From Flavobacterium aquidurense (lineage in GTDB: Bacteria > Bacteroidota > Bacteroidia > Flavobacteriales > Flavobacteriaceae), in NCBI GenBank assembly GCA_900107365.1, contig FNPS01000010.1:62001-126000 (forward strand): a stretch of 64,000 bases of DNA, in the 5' to 3' direction. The translations under genes and the position numbers were made by a program. This document shows positions 51,603 through 60,600 of the stretch, piece after piece. A model generated the notes under the pieces. The model was not told the DNA's origin, made no database searches, and saw only the letters and a program-made list of their open reading frames with translations. Numbering within the stretch: position 1 is the stretch's first letter; every line of letters begins with the position of its first letter.

Positions 51603-52937
51603 ATGAAACGAATAATTCTTATATTTTTGTGTTCAATTGGCTTGACTGCCAACGCACAAGTCAAAACCCTAACCCTAAAAGAGGCTCTTACCTACGCGTT
51701 GCAAAACAAAGCGGATGCTAAAAAATCTAAACTACAGGTTGAAAATAGTGAGTATCAAATTCAGGAAATTCGCTCAAGAGCTTTACCGCAAATCTCAGGT
51801 AACGCAAGTTTAACCTATAATCCAATTCTACAAACAAGTGTAATCGATGGAGGATCTTTTGGTCAGCCAGGAACTTCTATTCAGGCTACTTTTGGTCAAA
51901 AATGGACTTCGGGAGCAGGAATCTCTTTGAGTCAGGCTTTGTTTGATCAATCTGTTTTTACAGGTTTGAGAGCTGCTAAATCGACTCGTGAATTTTATCA
52001 AATAAACGATCAGTTGACAGAAGAGCAGGTTATTGAAAGGGTTGCAAATAATTATTATGGTGTTTACGTACAACGTGAAAGATTAATTTTATTAGATAGT
52101 AACTACGTTAATACTACTAAAGTTCGTGATATCGTACAAGGACAGTTTGATAATGGTCTGGCTAAAAAAATTGACTTAGACCGTATTATCGTAAAAATGT
52201 CAAATATTGATACAGAGCGTCAACAAATTAAAAATCAGATTACTTTACAGGAAAATGCTTTGAAGTTTTATATGGGAATGCCTATTGAAGCTCAAATCGA
52301 GATTCCAAAAGAAGAATTTGAAGTAGTTCCGGCTGCTTTGACAGAAGTTCCGAATGTTGAAAACAGAACAGAATATCTGCTTTTGAAAAAACAGGAAGAA
52401 TTATTAGTGTTTAATAAGAAAGCTACTGAAGCACTGTATTACCCAACTTTAAACTTAGTTGCAGGTTACAATTATATAGGACAAGGTCCTGAAATGCCTC
52501 TTTTTGGAAAACCAAGAGATGGTGTGTATTGGTCTGATTATTCTGCAATTGGATTGAATTTACATGTACCAATCTTTACAGGTTTTGGAACCCGTGCCAA
52601 AGTAAGACAGGCAGATGTTGAAATCAGATCGCTTCAGGAAGATATTAAAGACACCAAACTTTCACTTGATTTAGATTACAGAAACGCAATGGCTCAAATT
52701 GAGAACAATCTTATTACGATTAATAATCAAAAGGAAAACATGCGTTTGGCTAAAGAGATTTTAAGCGATACAAAAAACAATTACCTTCAGGGATTAGCAT
52801 CATTAACCGATTTACTGGATGCTGAAAACGAATCTCTTGAAGCTCAAAATAATTTTACAAGAGCAGTTTTAAATTACAAAATTGCTGAGATAACACTAAT
52901 CAAATCAAAAGGCGAACTAAAAACTCTTATTAAATAA
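51603..52937 (+). CDS. TolC-family outer-membrane efflux channel
   Basis: 444-aa outer-membrane channel protein that completes a tripartite pump. Signal peptide (1-18), two tandem TolC-type OEP domains with long coiled helices (KTLTLKEALTYALQNKADAKKSKLQVENSEYQIQEIRS and DIKDTKLSLDLDYRNAMAQIENNLITINNQKENMRLAKEIL), and short barrel strands (FGQKWTSGAGISLSQALFDQSVF). It sits between the regulator and the adaptor gene (9 bp). Confidence 0.94.
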   Translation: MKRIILIFLCSIGLTANAQVKTLTLKEALTYALQNKADAKKSKLQVENSEYQIQEIRSRALPQISGNASLTYNPILQTSVIDGGSFGQPGTSIQATFGQKWTSGAGISLSQALFDQSVFTGLRAAKSTREFYQINDQLTEEQVIERVANNYYGVYVQRERLILLDSNYVNTTKVRDIVQGQFDNGLAKKIDLDRIIVKMSNIDTERQQIKNQITLQENALKFYMGMPIEAQIEIPKEEFEVVPAALTEVPNVENRTEYLLLKKQEELLVFNKKATEALYYPTLNLVAGYNYIGQGPEMPLFGKPRDGVYWSDYSAIGLNLHVPIFTGFGTRAKVRQADVEIRSLQEDIKDTKLSLDLDYRNAMAQIENNLITINNQKENMRLAKEILSDTKNNYLQGLASLTDLLDAENESLEAQNNFTRAVLNYKIAEITLIKSKGELKTLIK

Positions 52938-52946
52938 CTAATTACA

Positions 52947-54014
52947 ATGAAGAAAACTATTATAACAATCGTAATCATAATCGCAGCTTTAGGGGTGATT
53001 GGATATGTCCTAAATAATAATAAGAAGGAGAATAAGGCAAAAACAGATATTGTTGCTGAGAAAAATGCTGCTGTTTCAGTAAAAGTAACTCCTGTAAAAA
53101 CAGAAGAAATTTCATTAGATTTCGTTGCAAACGGAAACTTTCAACCCATCCAACAATTGACTTTCTCTGCTGAAAAATCAGGAAAAGTAATCAGCGTTTT
53201 GGCAAAAGAAGGAGATTACGTAAAAGTAGGTCAGACTTTATTGACAGTTCGTGGAGATGTAATCAATGTAAATGCACAACAAGCACAAGCTGTTTACGCA
53301 AATGCAAAATCAGATTATGCTCGTTACGAAAATGCTTTTAAAACAGGGGGTGTTACAAAACAACAACTAGATCAGGCAAAACTGGCTTTAACAAATGCTC
53401 AATCTAGCTTAACTCAGGCAAATATTAATGTTGGAGATACAAGAGTAAAAGCCCCAATCAACGGATTTATTAATAAAAAATACATTGAGCCAGGATCTAT
53501 CTTAACAGGTATGCCGGCAACTGCACTGTTTGATATCGTTAACGTTTCTAAATTAAAATTAGTAGTTACAGTAAACGAAAATCAAGTTGCAAGTTTGAAA
53601 GTTGGAAACACTATCAATGTAACGGCTAGTGTTTATCCTGATAAAACTTTCTCTGGAAAAATCACTTTTATTGCTGCTAAAGCGGATGAATCTTTAAACT
53701 TTCCTGTTGAGATTGAAATCACAAACAACGTAAACAACGACTTAAAAGCGGGTATGTACGGAACTGCAAATTTTGCATCAAACCAACAAAAACAACATTT
53801 GATGGTTGTGCCTAGAAATGCTTTCGTAGGAAGTGTAAGCAGCAACGAAATATTCGTGGTTGAAAATGGTAAAGCAAAATTGAAAAAAGTAACTGCTGGA
53901 AGAATTTTAGGAGATCAGGTAGAAATCATCAATGGATTATCTGACGGAGAAGTTGTAATTACGACAGGTCAAATCAACTTGCAAGACGGTAATACAGTAG
54001 AAATTATTAAGTAA
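52947..54014 (+). CDS. RND efflux periplasmic adaptor subunit
   Basis: 355-aa membrane-fusion protein that bridges the inner-membrane pump and TolC. N-terminal membrane helix (about 4-22, TIITIVIIIAALGVIGYVL), a lipoyl-like half-motif (LTFSAEKSGKVISVLAKEGDYVKVGQTLLTV), an alpha-hairpin (about 110-150), the second lipoyl half (VKAPINGFINKKYIEPGSIL), then beta-barrel and membrane-proximal domains ending VVITTGQINLQDGNTVEII. It has no lipobox. Confidence 0.95.
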   Translation: MKKTIITIVIIIAALGVIGYVLNNNKKENKAKTDIVAEKNAAVSVKVTPVKTEEISLDFVANGNFQPIQQLTFSAEKSGKVISVLAKEGDYVKVGQTLLTVRGDVINVNAQQAQAVYANAKSDYARYENAFKTGGVTKQQLDQAKLALTNAQSSLTQANINVGDTRVKAPINGFINKKYIEPGSILTGMPATALFDIVNVSKLKLVVTVNENQVASLKVGNTINVTASVYPDKTFSGKITFIAAKADESLNFPVEIEITNNVNNDLKAGMYGTANFASNQQKQHLMVVPRNAFVGSVSSNEIFVVENGKAKLKKVTAGRILGDQVEIINGLSDGEVVITTGQINLQDGNTVEIIK

Positions 54015-54015
54015 A

Positions 54016-54110
54016 AGTAATTAGTACAAAGTACTTAGTCCTTAGAATTAGTCACACTAAATAGCTTCTAGGACTAAGGACTAAAAACTAAGGACTTAAT
54101 AAAATTTAAA
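54016..54110. repeat. ACTTAGTCCTTAG/CTAAGGACTAA word repeat inside the efflux operon
   Basis: The 104-bp gap between the adaptor and pump genes is filled by direct and inverted copies of the word ACTAAGGACT. It can fold into a hairpin and may act on mRNA decay, which is inference. Confidence 0.55.
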
Positions 54111-54118
54111 AAATATAT

Positions 54119-57100
54119 ATGAAATTAGCCGAAATATCCATAAAACGTCCGTCGTTGGTAATTGTATTGTTTACAATTCTAACACTTGGTGGATTGTTCA
54201 GTTACAGCCAGTTAGGCTATGAGCTGATCCCGAAATTTGAACAAAACGTTATTACAATTTCTACTATTTATCCTGGAGCTTCTCCAAGTGAGGTAGAAAA
54301 TACCGTAACTAAGAAAATTGAAGATGCGATTGCTTCTTTAGAGAATGTCAAGAAAATCGACTCAAAATCATACGAGAGTTTATCTATTGTTTCGATCACA
54401 TTGACATCAAACGCCAAAGTCGATTTCTCCTTAAATGATGCACAGCGTAAAATTAATGCGATCATCAGTGATTTACCAGATGATGTGAAGACGCCGGCAT
54501 TAACAAAATTCTCGCTGAGTGATTTACCAATCATGACACTTGGTGCCAACGGAAAAATGGACGAAGCAGCATTTTATGACTTAATTGACAAAAAAATTGC
54601 TCCTATTTTATCTCGTGTACAAGGTGTGGCACAGGTTAATATTATTGGTGGTGAAGAACGTGAGATTCAGGTAAATCTTGACGCTTTGAAAATGCAGGGT
54701 TACGGATTATCTATTCCGCAGGTTCAACAAAATATTTTGACTTCGAACTTAGATTTCCCAACCGGAAATATTCAGACCCGTAACCAAAAAATATTAATTC
54801 GTTTAGCGGGTAAATACAAAAGCGTTGAAGAATTAAGAAACCTTGTAGTTTCATCTCAAAACGGAATTCAGGTTCGTTTAAGTGATATTGCAGATGTTCA
54901 GGATACTCAGAAAATTGCAGAAAAAATATCTCGTGTAGATCAAAAAAGTGCTATTGTTTTGCAAATCGTAAAACAATCTGATGCAAATGCAGTAGCGGTA
55001 AGTGAGCAGTTATTGAAAACAATTGCTATTCTTGAAAAAGATTATGAAAAAAGTCACTTAAAATTAGAAGTTGCAAAAGACAGTACAATCTTTACTCTTG
55101 AAGCAGCAGATTCTGTTGTACACGATTTATTGATTGCGGTTGTTCTGGTAGCGTTTGTAATGTTGTTCTTCCTGCACAGTATTAGAAACTCATTAATCGT
55201 AATGGTTTCGATTCCAGCATCTTTGATTGCCACTTTTATTGGTATTTATTTAATGGGATATACTTTAAACTTAATGAGTTTACTAGGATTGTCTCTTGTG
55301 GTAGGTATTCTGGTCGATGATGCGATTGTAGTCCTCGAGAATATTTACAGACACATGGAAATGGGTAAAAGCCGAATTCGCGCCTCTTATGACGGTACTG
55401 CCGAAATTGGTGGAACGGTAACGTCGATTACGTTGGTAATTGTGGTGGTGTTCTTGCCTATTGCGATGAGTTCTGGTTTGGTTTCTAATATTATTACACA
55501 ATTTTGTGTTACCGTAATTATATCAACGTTACTTTCACTTTTAGCTTCATTTACCATTATTCCATGGTTATCATCTCGTTATGGTAAATTAGAACATATT
55601 GAAGGAAAGAATTTATTTGGAAGAATCATTCTTGGTTTCGAAAGTTATTTAACACGCTTTACGGAATGGATTTCTGAATTATTAACATGGTGTTTAGATC
55701 ATTATGTTAAAACAATTTTAGTTGTAGTGCTGTTATTCTTTAGTTCTATTGCATTAATTCCGGCAGGTTTCATTGGAGGAGAGTTTTTCGCTTCTTCTGA
55801 TAGTGGAGAGTTCTTGGTTCAAATCGAAATGCCAAAAGATGCGTCGTTAGAACAAACGAACTTTATGACGCAAAAAGCAGAAGCTTATTTGAAAGCTCAG
55901 GAATATGTTCACAGTCAAATTACAACAGTAGGACAAACTTCTGAAGGTTTTGGAGCATCGCAAGCTACAGCTTACAAAGCAGAGATTGACGTAAAAATGA
56001 TCGAACAAAAAGATCGTACTGATAATGCAAACGTTTACGCTGCAAAAATTAAACGTAAATTAGAAAAAGTATTAGTTGGAGCAAAAGTTAAAACGGTTCC
56101 GGTTGGTATTTTAGGAACTGCTGAAGATGCAACTTTAGGATTAATTGTAACGGGTCCTTCAACAGAAGCGGCTATGGCATATGCTAAACTAGCGGAAGCT
56201 GAATTACGTACAATTCCCGGAACAACAGAGATCAAATTGACAGTTGAAGATGGAAACCCTGAAGTAAATGTAAAAGTAGATCGTGATAAAATGGCTGCTT
56301 TAGGATTAACACTTCAAACAGTTGGTTTAACGATGCAAACGGCTTTTAGCGGAAATACAGATGGTAAATACAGAGCTGGAGAATATGAGTACGATATCGA
56401 TATTAGATACAATGCGTTCGACAGAAAAAGTATTACTGACGTTAGTAATTTGATTTTTATCAATGCTGCTGGTCAACAAATTAAATTATCTCAATTTGCA
56501 ACCATTACAGAAGGTTCAGGACCTAGCCAGTTAGAGCGTAGAGATAAATCGGCGTCGGTAACGGTTAAAGGACAAAACGTTGGTGTTCCTTCAGGAACAA
56601 TTGTACAACAATGGCAGGTTAAATTAGACAAACTGAAAAAACCAGCCGGAGTAAATTATATCTGGGGTGGAGATCAGGAAAACCAATCTGAAGGATTTGG
56701 TACTTTAGGAATCGCTTTATTGGCCGCTATTATTTTAGTTTACCTTGTAATGGTTGGACTTTACGATAGTTTCGTACACCCGTTTGTGGTATTATTTGCT
56801 ATTCCGCTTTCGTTTATTGGTGCGATGTTGGCATTGGCTTTGACCAATAACTCATTAAACATCTTTACGATTTTGGGTATCATTATGTTGATTGGTCTGG
56901 TGTGTAAGAATGCGATCATGCTTGTCGATTACACCAACCAAAGAAGAGCAGCTGGAGAATCAATCAGAACGGCATTAATTCAGGCAAATCACGCTCGTTT
57001 ACGTCCGATTTTGATGACTACAATTGCGATGGTATTTGGTATGTTCCCAATTGCATTAGCATCTGGAGCAGGAGCAGAATGGAAAAACGGATTGGCTTGG

Positions 57101-57292
57101 GTAATTATCGGAGGATTAATTTCTTCTTTATTCCTAACCTTGATCGTAGTTCCGGTTATTTATAATATCATGGAGAAAATTATTCATAAATTCTCTAAAG
57201 GAGAAAAAATCGATTACGAAGCTGAAATGGTTGCTGATTATGAGCATAAAGAATTAAGCGAAGACGGTTTTAATCCTAAACATACGCATTAA
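54119..57292 (+). CDS. RND multidrug efflux transporter, HAE1 family
   Basis: 1057-aa inner-membrane proton-driven pump of the AcrB/HAE1 type with 12 helices in two pseudo-repeats. Porter domains lie between TM1 and TM2 (ASPSEVENTVTKKIEDAIASLENVKKI) and TM7 and TM8. The proton-relay Asp pair is in TM4 (VVGILVDDAIVVLENIYRHME), and the TM10-11 partner region is IGLVCKNAIMLVDYTNQRRAAG, with a Lys as in AcrB. Complete and in frame. It should export hydrophobic compounds whose identity would also be sensed by TetR. Confidence 0.96.
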   Translation: MKLAEISIKRPSLVIVLFTILTLGGLFSYSQLGYELIPKFEQNVITISTIYPGASPSEVENTVTKKIEDAIASLENVKKIDSKSYESLSIVSITLTSNAKVDFSLNDAQRKINAIISDLPDDVKTPALTKFSLSDLPIMTLGANGKMDEAAFYDLIDKKIAPILSRVQGVAQVNIIGGEEREIQVNLDALKMQGYGLSIPQVQQNILTSNLDFPTGNIQTRNQKILIRLAGKYKSVEELRNLVVSSQNGIQVRLSDIADVQDTQKIAEKISRVDQKSAIVLQIVKQSDANAVAVSEQLLKTIAILEKDYEKSHLKLEVAKDSTIFTLEAADSVVHDLLIAVVLVAFVMLFFLHSIRNSLIVMVSIPASLIATFIGIYLMGYTLNLMSLLGLSLVVGILVDDAIVVLENIYRHMEMGKSRIRASYDGTAEIGGTVTSITLVIVVVFLPIAMSSGLVSNIITQFCVTVIISTLLSLLASFTIIPWLSSRYGKLEHIEGKNLFGRIILGFESYLTRFTEWISELLTWCLDHYVKTILVVVLLFFSSIALIPAGFIGGEFFASSDSGEFLVQIEMPKDASLEQTNFMTQKAEAYLKAQEYVHSQITTVGQTSEGFGASQATAYKAEIDVKMIEQKDRTDNANVYAAKIKRKLEKVLVGAKVKTVPVGILGTAEDATLGLIVTGPSTEAAMAYAKLAEAELRTIPGTTEIKLTVEDGNPEVNVKVDRDKMAALGLTLQTVGLTMQTAFSGNTDGKYRAGEYEYDIDIRYNAFDRKSITDVSNLIFINAAGQQIKLSQFATITEGSGPSQLERRDKSASVTVKGQNVGVPSGTIVQQWQVKLDKLKKPAGVNYIWGGDQENQSEGFGTLGIALLAAIILVYLVMVGLYDSFVHPFVVLFAIPLSFIGAMLALALTNNSLNIFTILGIIMLIGLVCKNAIMLVDYTNQRRAAGESIRTALIQANHARLRPILMTTIAMVFGMFPIALASGAGAEWKNGLAWVIIGGLISSLFLTLIVVPVIYNIMEKIIHKFSKGEKIDYEAEMVADYEHKELSEDGFNPKHTH

Positions 57293-57304
57293 GAAATTAC
57301 AATA

Positions 57305-57350
57305 TTTAAACTCCAAATTCCAATTCATTGGTGGAGTTTAAAAAAATAAA
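57305..57350 (+). terminator. terminator of the efflux operon
   Basis: TAAACTCCA / TGGAGTTTA hairpin followed by an A/T tract, 15 bp past the RND stop. A second hairpin (57352-57386, CCCAAATTCC / GGAGTTTGGG) and a third (57490-57523, AATCCCAAATTCC / GGAATTTGGGATT) follow in the same gap. Confidence 0.65.
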
Positions 57351-57363
57351 AAAACCCAAATTC

Positions 57364-57625
57364 CAATTAAGGAGTTTGGGATTTTTTATTTGACTGAAGT
57401 TCCTAATTTGGAATTTATTTATTAGAATTTAAACCCCTTTATTTCTTCACAATTTTGGTTGTTTTTTCTTTAGGTTTTTCCTTTAAATAAAATCCCAAAT
57501 TCCGATTAAGGAATTTGGGATTTTCATTTAGCTGAAGTTCCTAAGTTGGAATTTGGAATTTATTTATTGGAATTTAAACCCCTCTATTTCTTCACAATTT
57601 TGACTGTTTTTGTTTTGCCTTCTGA
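57364..57625. repeat. tandem duplication (about 139 bp) covering the 3' end of the SprB-like gene
   Basis: Two adjacent units share, in order, GGGATTTT, CTGAAGTTCCTAA, GGAATTT, GAATTTAAACCCCT and TATTTCTTCACAATTTTG. The right-hand unit includes the real end of the SprB-like gene; the left-hand unit is non-functional. The offset of the GGGATTTT block is 139 bp (57378 versus 57517). Confidence 0.6.
57439..57495 (-). pseudogene. remnant of a T9SS C-terminal domain end
   Basis: Read on the minus strand this piece gives LGFYLKEKPKEKTTKIVKK and a stop. It can be lined up with the true adhesin end GMYFLKVKSEGKTKTVKIVKK about 140 bp away. It has no start codon. Either the 3' end was duplicated or it is the scar of a second T9SS gene. 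Confidence 0.5.
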
Positions 57626-60600
57626 TTTTACTTTTAAGAAATACATTCCTGAAGCAACATTTGACAAATCAATTTCAGAGTAATCATTGTCTACTTTTTT
57701 AGATAAAACAGTTGTTCCTGACACCGAATATATTTCGATTTCATCAATTACAGCCGTATTGCTTATAGTAAGAGTATGAAGCACAGGATTTGGATAAAAT
57801 GTGAAATTTGGAAGTACAAAATCTGGTGTAGAAAGCGCTCCATTCAATTTTACAGTTACTGCAAGACGTTCTTTGCTCTCAATTCCGTTTATGGTTTGAG
57901 AAGCGTAATAAGTTGTTCCGTCAACCAAAACTGTTGATAAAGGCAGAGGAGTTTCTTTTGTTTTACTTGTGCTTCCGTCCGTGATGTTTAAATTCATATA
58001 CCATCTGATGTTTTGTCCATTAACAACTATATCAGCTAAAGTCAGCCCTGGTTTTAATTCGATTTCGAACTTGTTTAAGCCATTTATTACTGGCGAAGGC
58101 GGATCAACCAAAACATTTATTGTGGCGCTGCATCCATTTAAATCGGAAGTAATAACAGTATAAGGACCGGGATTTAATTGCGAGAAAACATTATTTGTTG
58201 AAAACTTATCTAGGTTTGGAGATAGGGCAAATTTGTAGCCACCAGCTCCTCCGGATGGCTCAATAGTAATGGTTTGATTTTGAACAGTTATACCTGAAAT
58301 TAATGGGGATGCAGGTTCTGTAATAACAATTTGATTGGTTGTCAGACATCCTTTAGCGTCTTTTACTGTTATACTATAAACACCAGCTTGTAAATTATAA
58401 AAACTAATACTATTACCGCTATTAGTAGTAAAAACACCATTGTTGAGAGAATATGTATAAGGAGCCTGGCCACCAGATATAGTAGCTGTAATCGAACCGC
58501 TTGCTCCTCCTTTACACTTAATGTTAGTAGCTGTTGCCGTAATTGCGGGAGCATTTATCTGGCTAATTGCGGCGGTAAGAGAAACTATGGTGTTTTTATA
58601 ATCACGGACCTTGATAGTATAATTTCCAGGTAAAAAGGTGGAATACACATTTGAATTTGTGTAGGTTACACCATTATCAAAGGAGTAATAATAAGGCTGA
58701 AAACCTCCTGTGGCGTTCACGGTTATAGTTCCGGAATTGGCGCAAGTTGCAGCAAGAACATCGGCCGTGGCAGAAAGTGGAGGTGACGGTATGACGTTAA
58801 TTCCTGACATAATATAACCACATCCGTTTGCATCTGTGACTTGTGCACCGTAAAGCCCTAAAGGTAGTCTGGTAAATACTCCATTGTCTTGTGGGCCTGC
58901 AACTACAACTCCGCCTTTATCCTGTAAAAAATATTGATAAGGTCCAGTTCCGCCTTTTGCATTCACAATTATAGACTGATCATTAGCAGGAAAAGCAGTT
59001 GCCGACAATGCTTCAGATGGTTCGGTTAAAGTAATCATTGTTGTGGCAAGACAGCTATTGGCATCTCTCACGGTAATAGTAAATGTACCAATGCGTAAAT
59101 TAGTAAAGGTATTTGCAGGACTAAAAGTAACACCATTTATAGAATAACTATAAGGAGCTTTTCCTCCAATAGCCACTGCTGTTACACTTCCTGTATTATC
59201 ACCTTTACAAAGTATATTTGAGGTAACTGCTGCGGTTATAGAAGGTACGCTTACCTGAGTTACATCGGCAACAATGGAGCTTAGATTATTGCCGGCATCG
59301 CGGACAGTTATTGTATAAGTACCTGGTGCCAAATTAAAAACGTTTAAAGAAGCATAACTACCACCATTTAGTGAATAGTTATAAGGAGCTGTGCCTCCAG
59401 ATGCAGTAACAGTTACTGTTCCAACAGGATTTACACATGTTGCCGGCGTTGTAGCAAAAGTTACTAAAAGAGGATTAGGATTACTAGCTATCGTGATATT
59501 TGCCTTTGAGTAGGCACAACCGTTCGTATCTTTTACCTGAACACCATATGATCCAACTTTTAGACCTTTAAAAACATTTGATATTTGGAAAGGACCAGTT
59601 GGCAATCCAAAATTGTCTGTAATAGCATAAGTATAAGAACCAGCTCCGCCTGTGGCAATAACCGTTATTTCTCCATCATTGTTACTGGCGGTTGTATTTT
59701 TAACAGAAGAAGTTACAAAGATTGGATCAGGTTGGGTTATTCTCATAAGTGAGGTAGCAGGACAGCCGGCAGCATCTATTACATTTAAGGTGTAATCTCC
59801 GGCAGCTAAAGAACTAAAAGTTGCACTCGAAGTATAAACACTATTATTTATTGAATACAAATAAGGAGCTTTTCCGCCTGATGCAATTATTTCTGCAGAT
59901 CCGTCATTAGACCCGTTACAACTTACATTTTTGTAACTACCAGAAACTGTTAAAGAAGAAGAATAAGGAGGGATTATAAAACTACTTGTTTTGGTGTCAT
60001 TATTAGCATCCTTGACAGTGACAGTATAAGTTCCTCCAGGGATATTGGTAAAAGTATTAGTACTTTGATAAGTTATCCCCCCATCTATAGAATAGGTATA
60101 GGGTATCTGACCTCCAGCTGCAGTAATAGCAATTGAAGCATTACTTGTACAATCTATTGTTTTTGTAATAGCTACTGTAGAAGTTAATGAATTTGGCTGT
60201 TCGATTGAAAAGCTTATTGGATAAGGAGATTCGCAACCTGTTGAATCTTTTATTTTTATAAGATGGTGTCCAGGTGTTACATTTGTAAAAACAGGGCTAG
60301 TTTGAACACTTCCTTCATCTAAAGAATAAAGATAAAACCCACTTCCTCCACTAACACTCACGACAGTTGCCGTTTGCCCTTCAATATTTATTGTACCAAG
60401 AATGTTTTCCAGCGGCGCTATAACATGTACGAACTTGTTAACGCAGAAATTAGCATCTCTTACCGAAATAGTGTACGTTCCGGGACTGACAGTAGTATAA
60501 GTAATCGTGCTGGTATAAGCCTCATTATTTACTGAATATTGATATGGGGGCTGACCACCAGTAGCATTAATTGTTATTGTTGCATTATAATTGGTACAAT

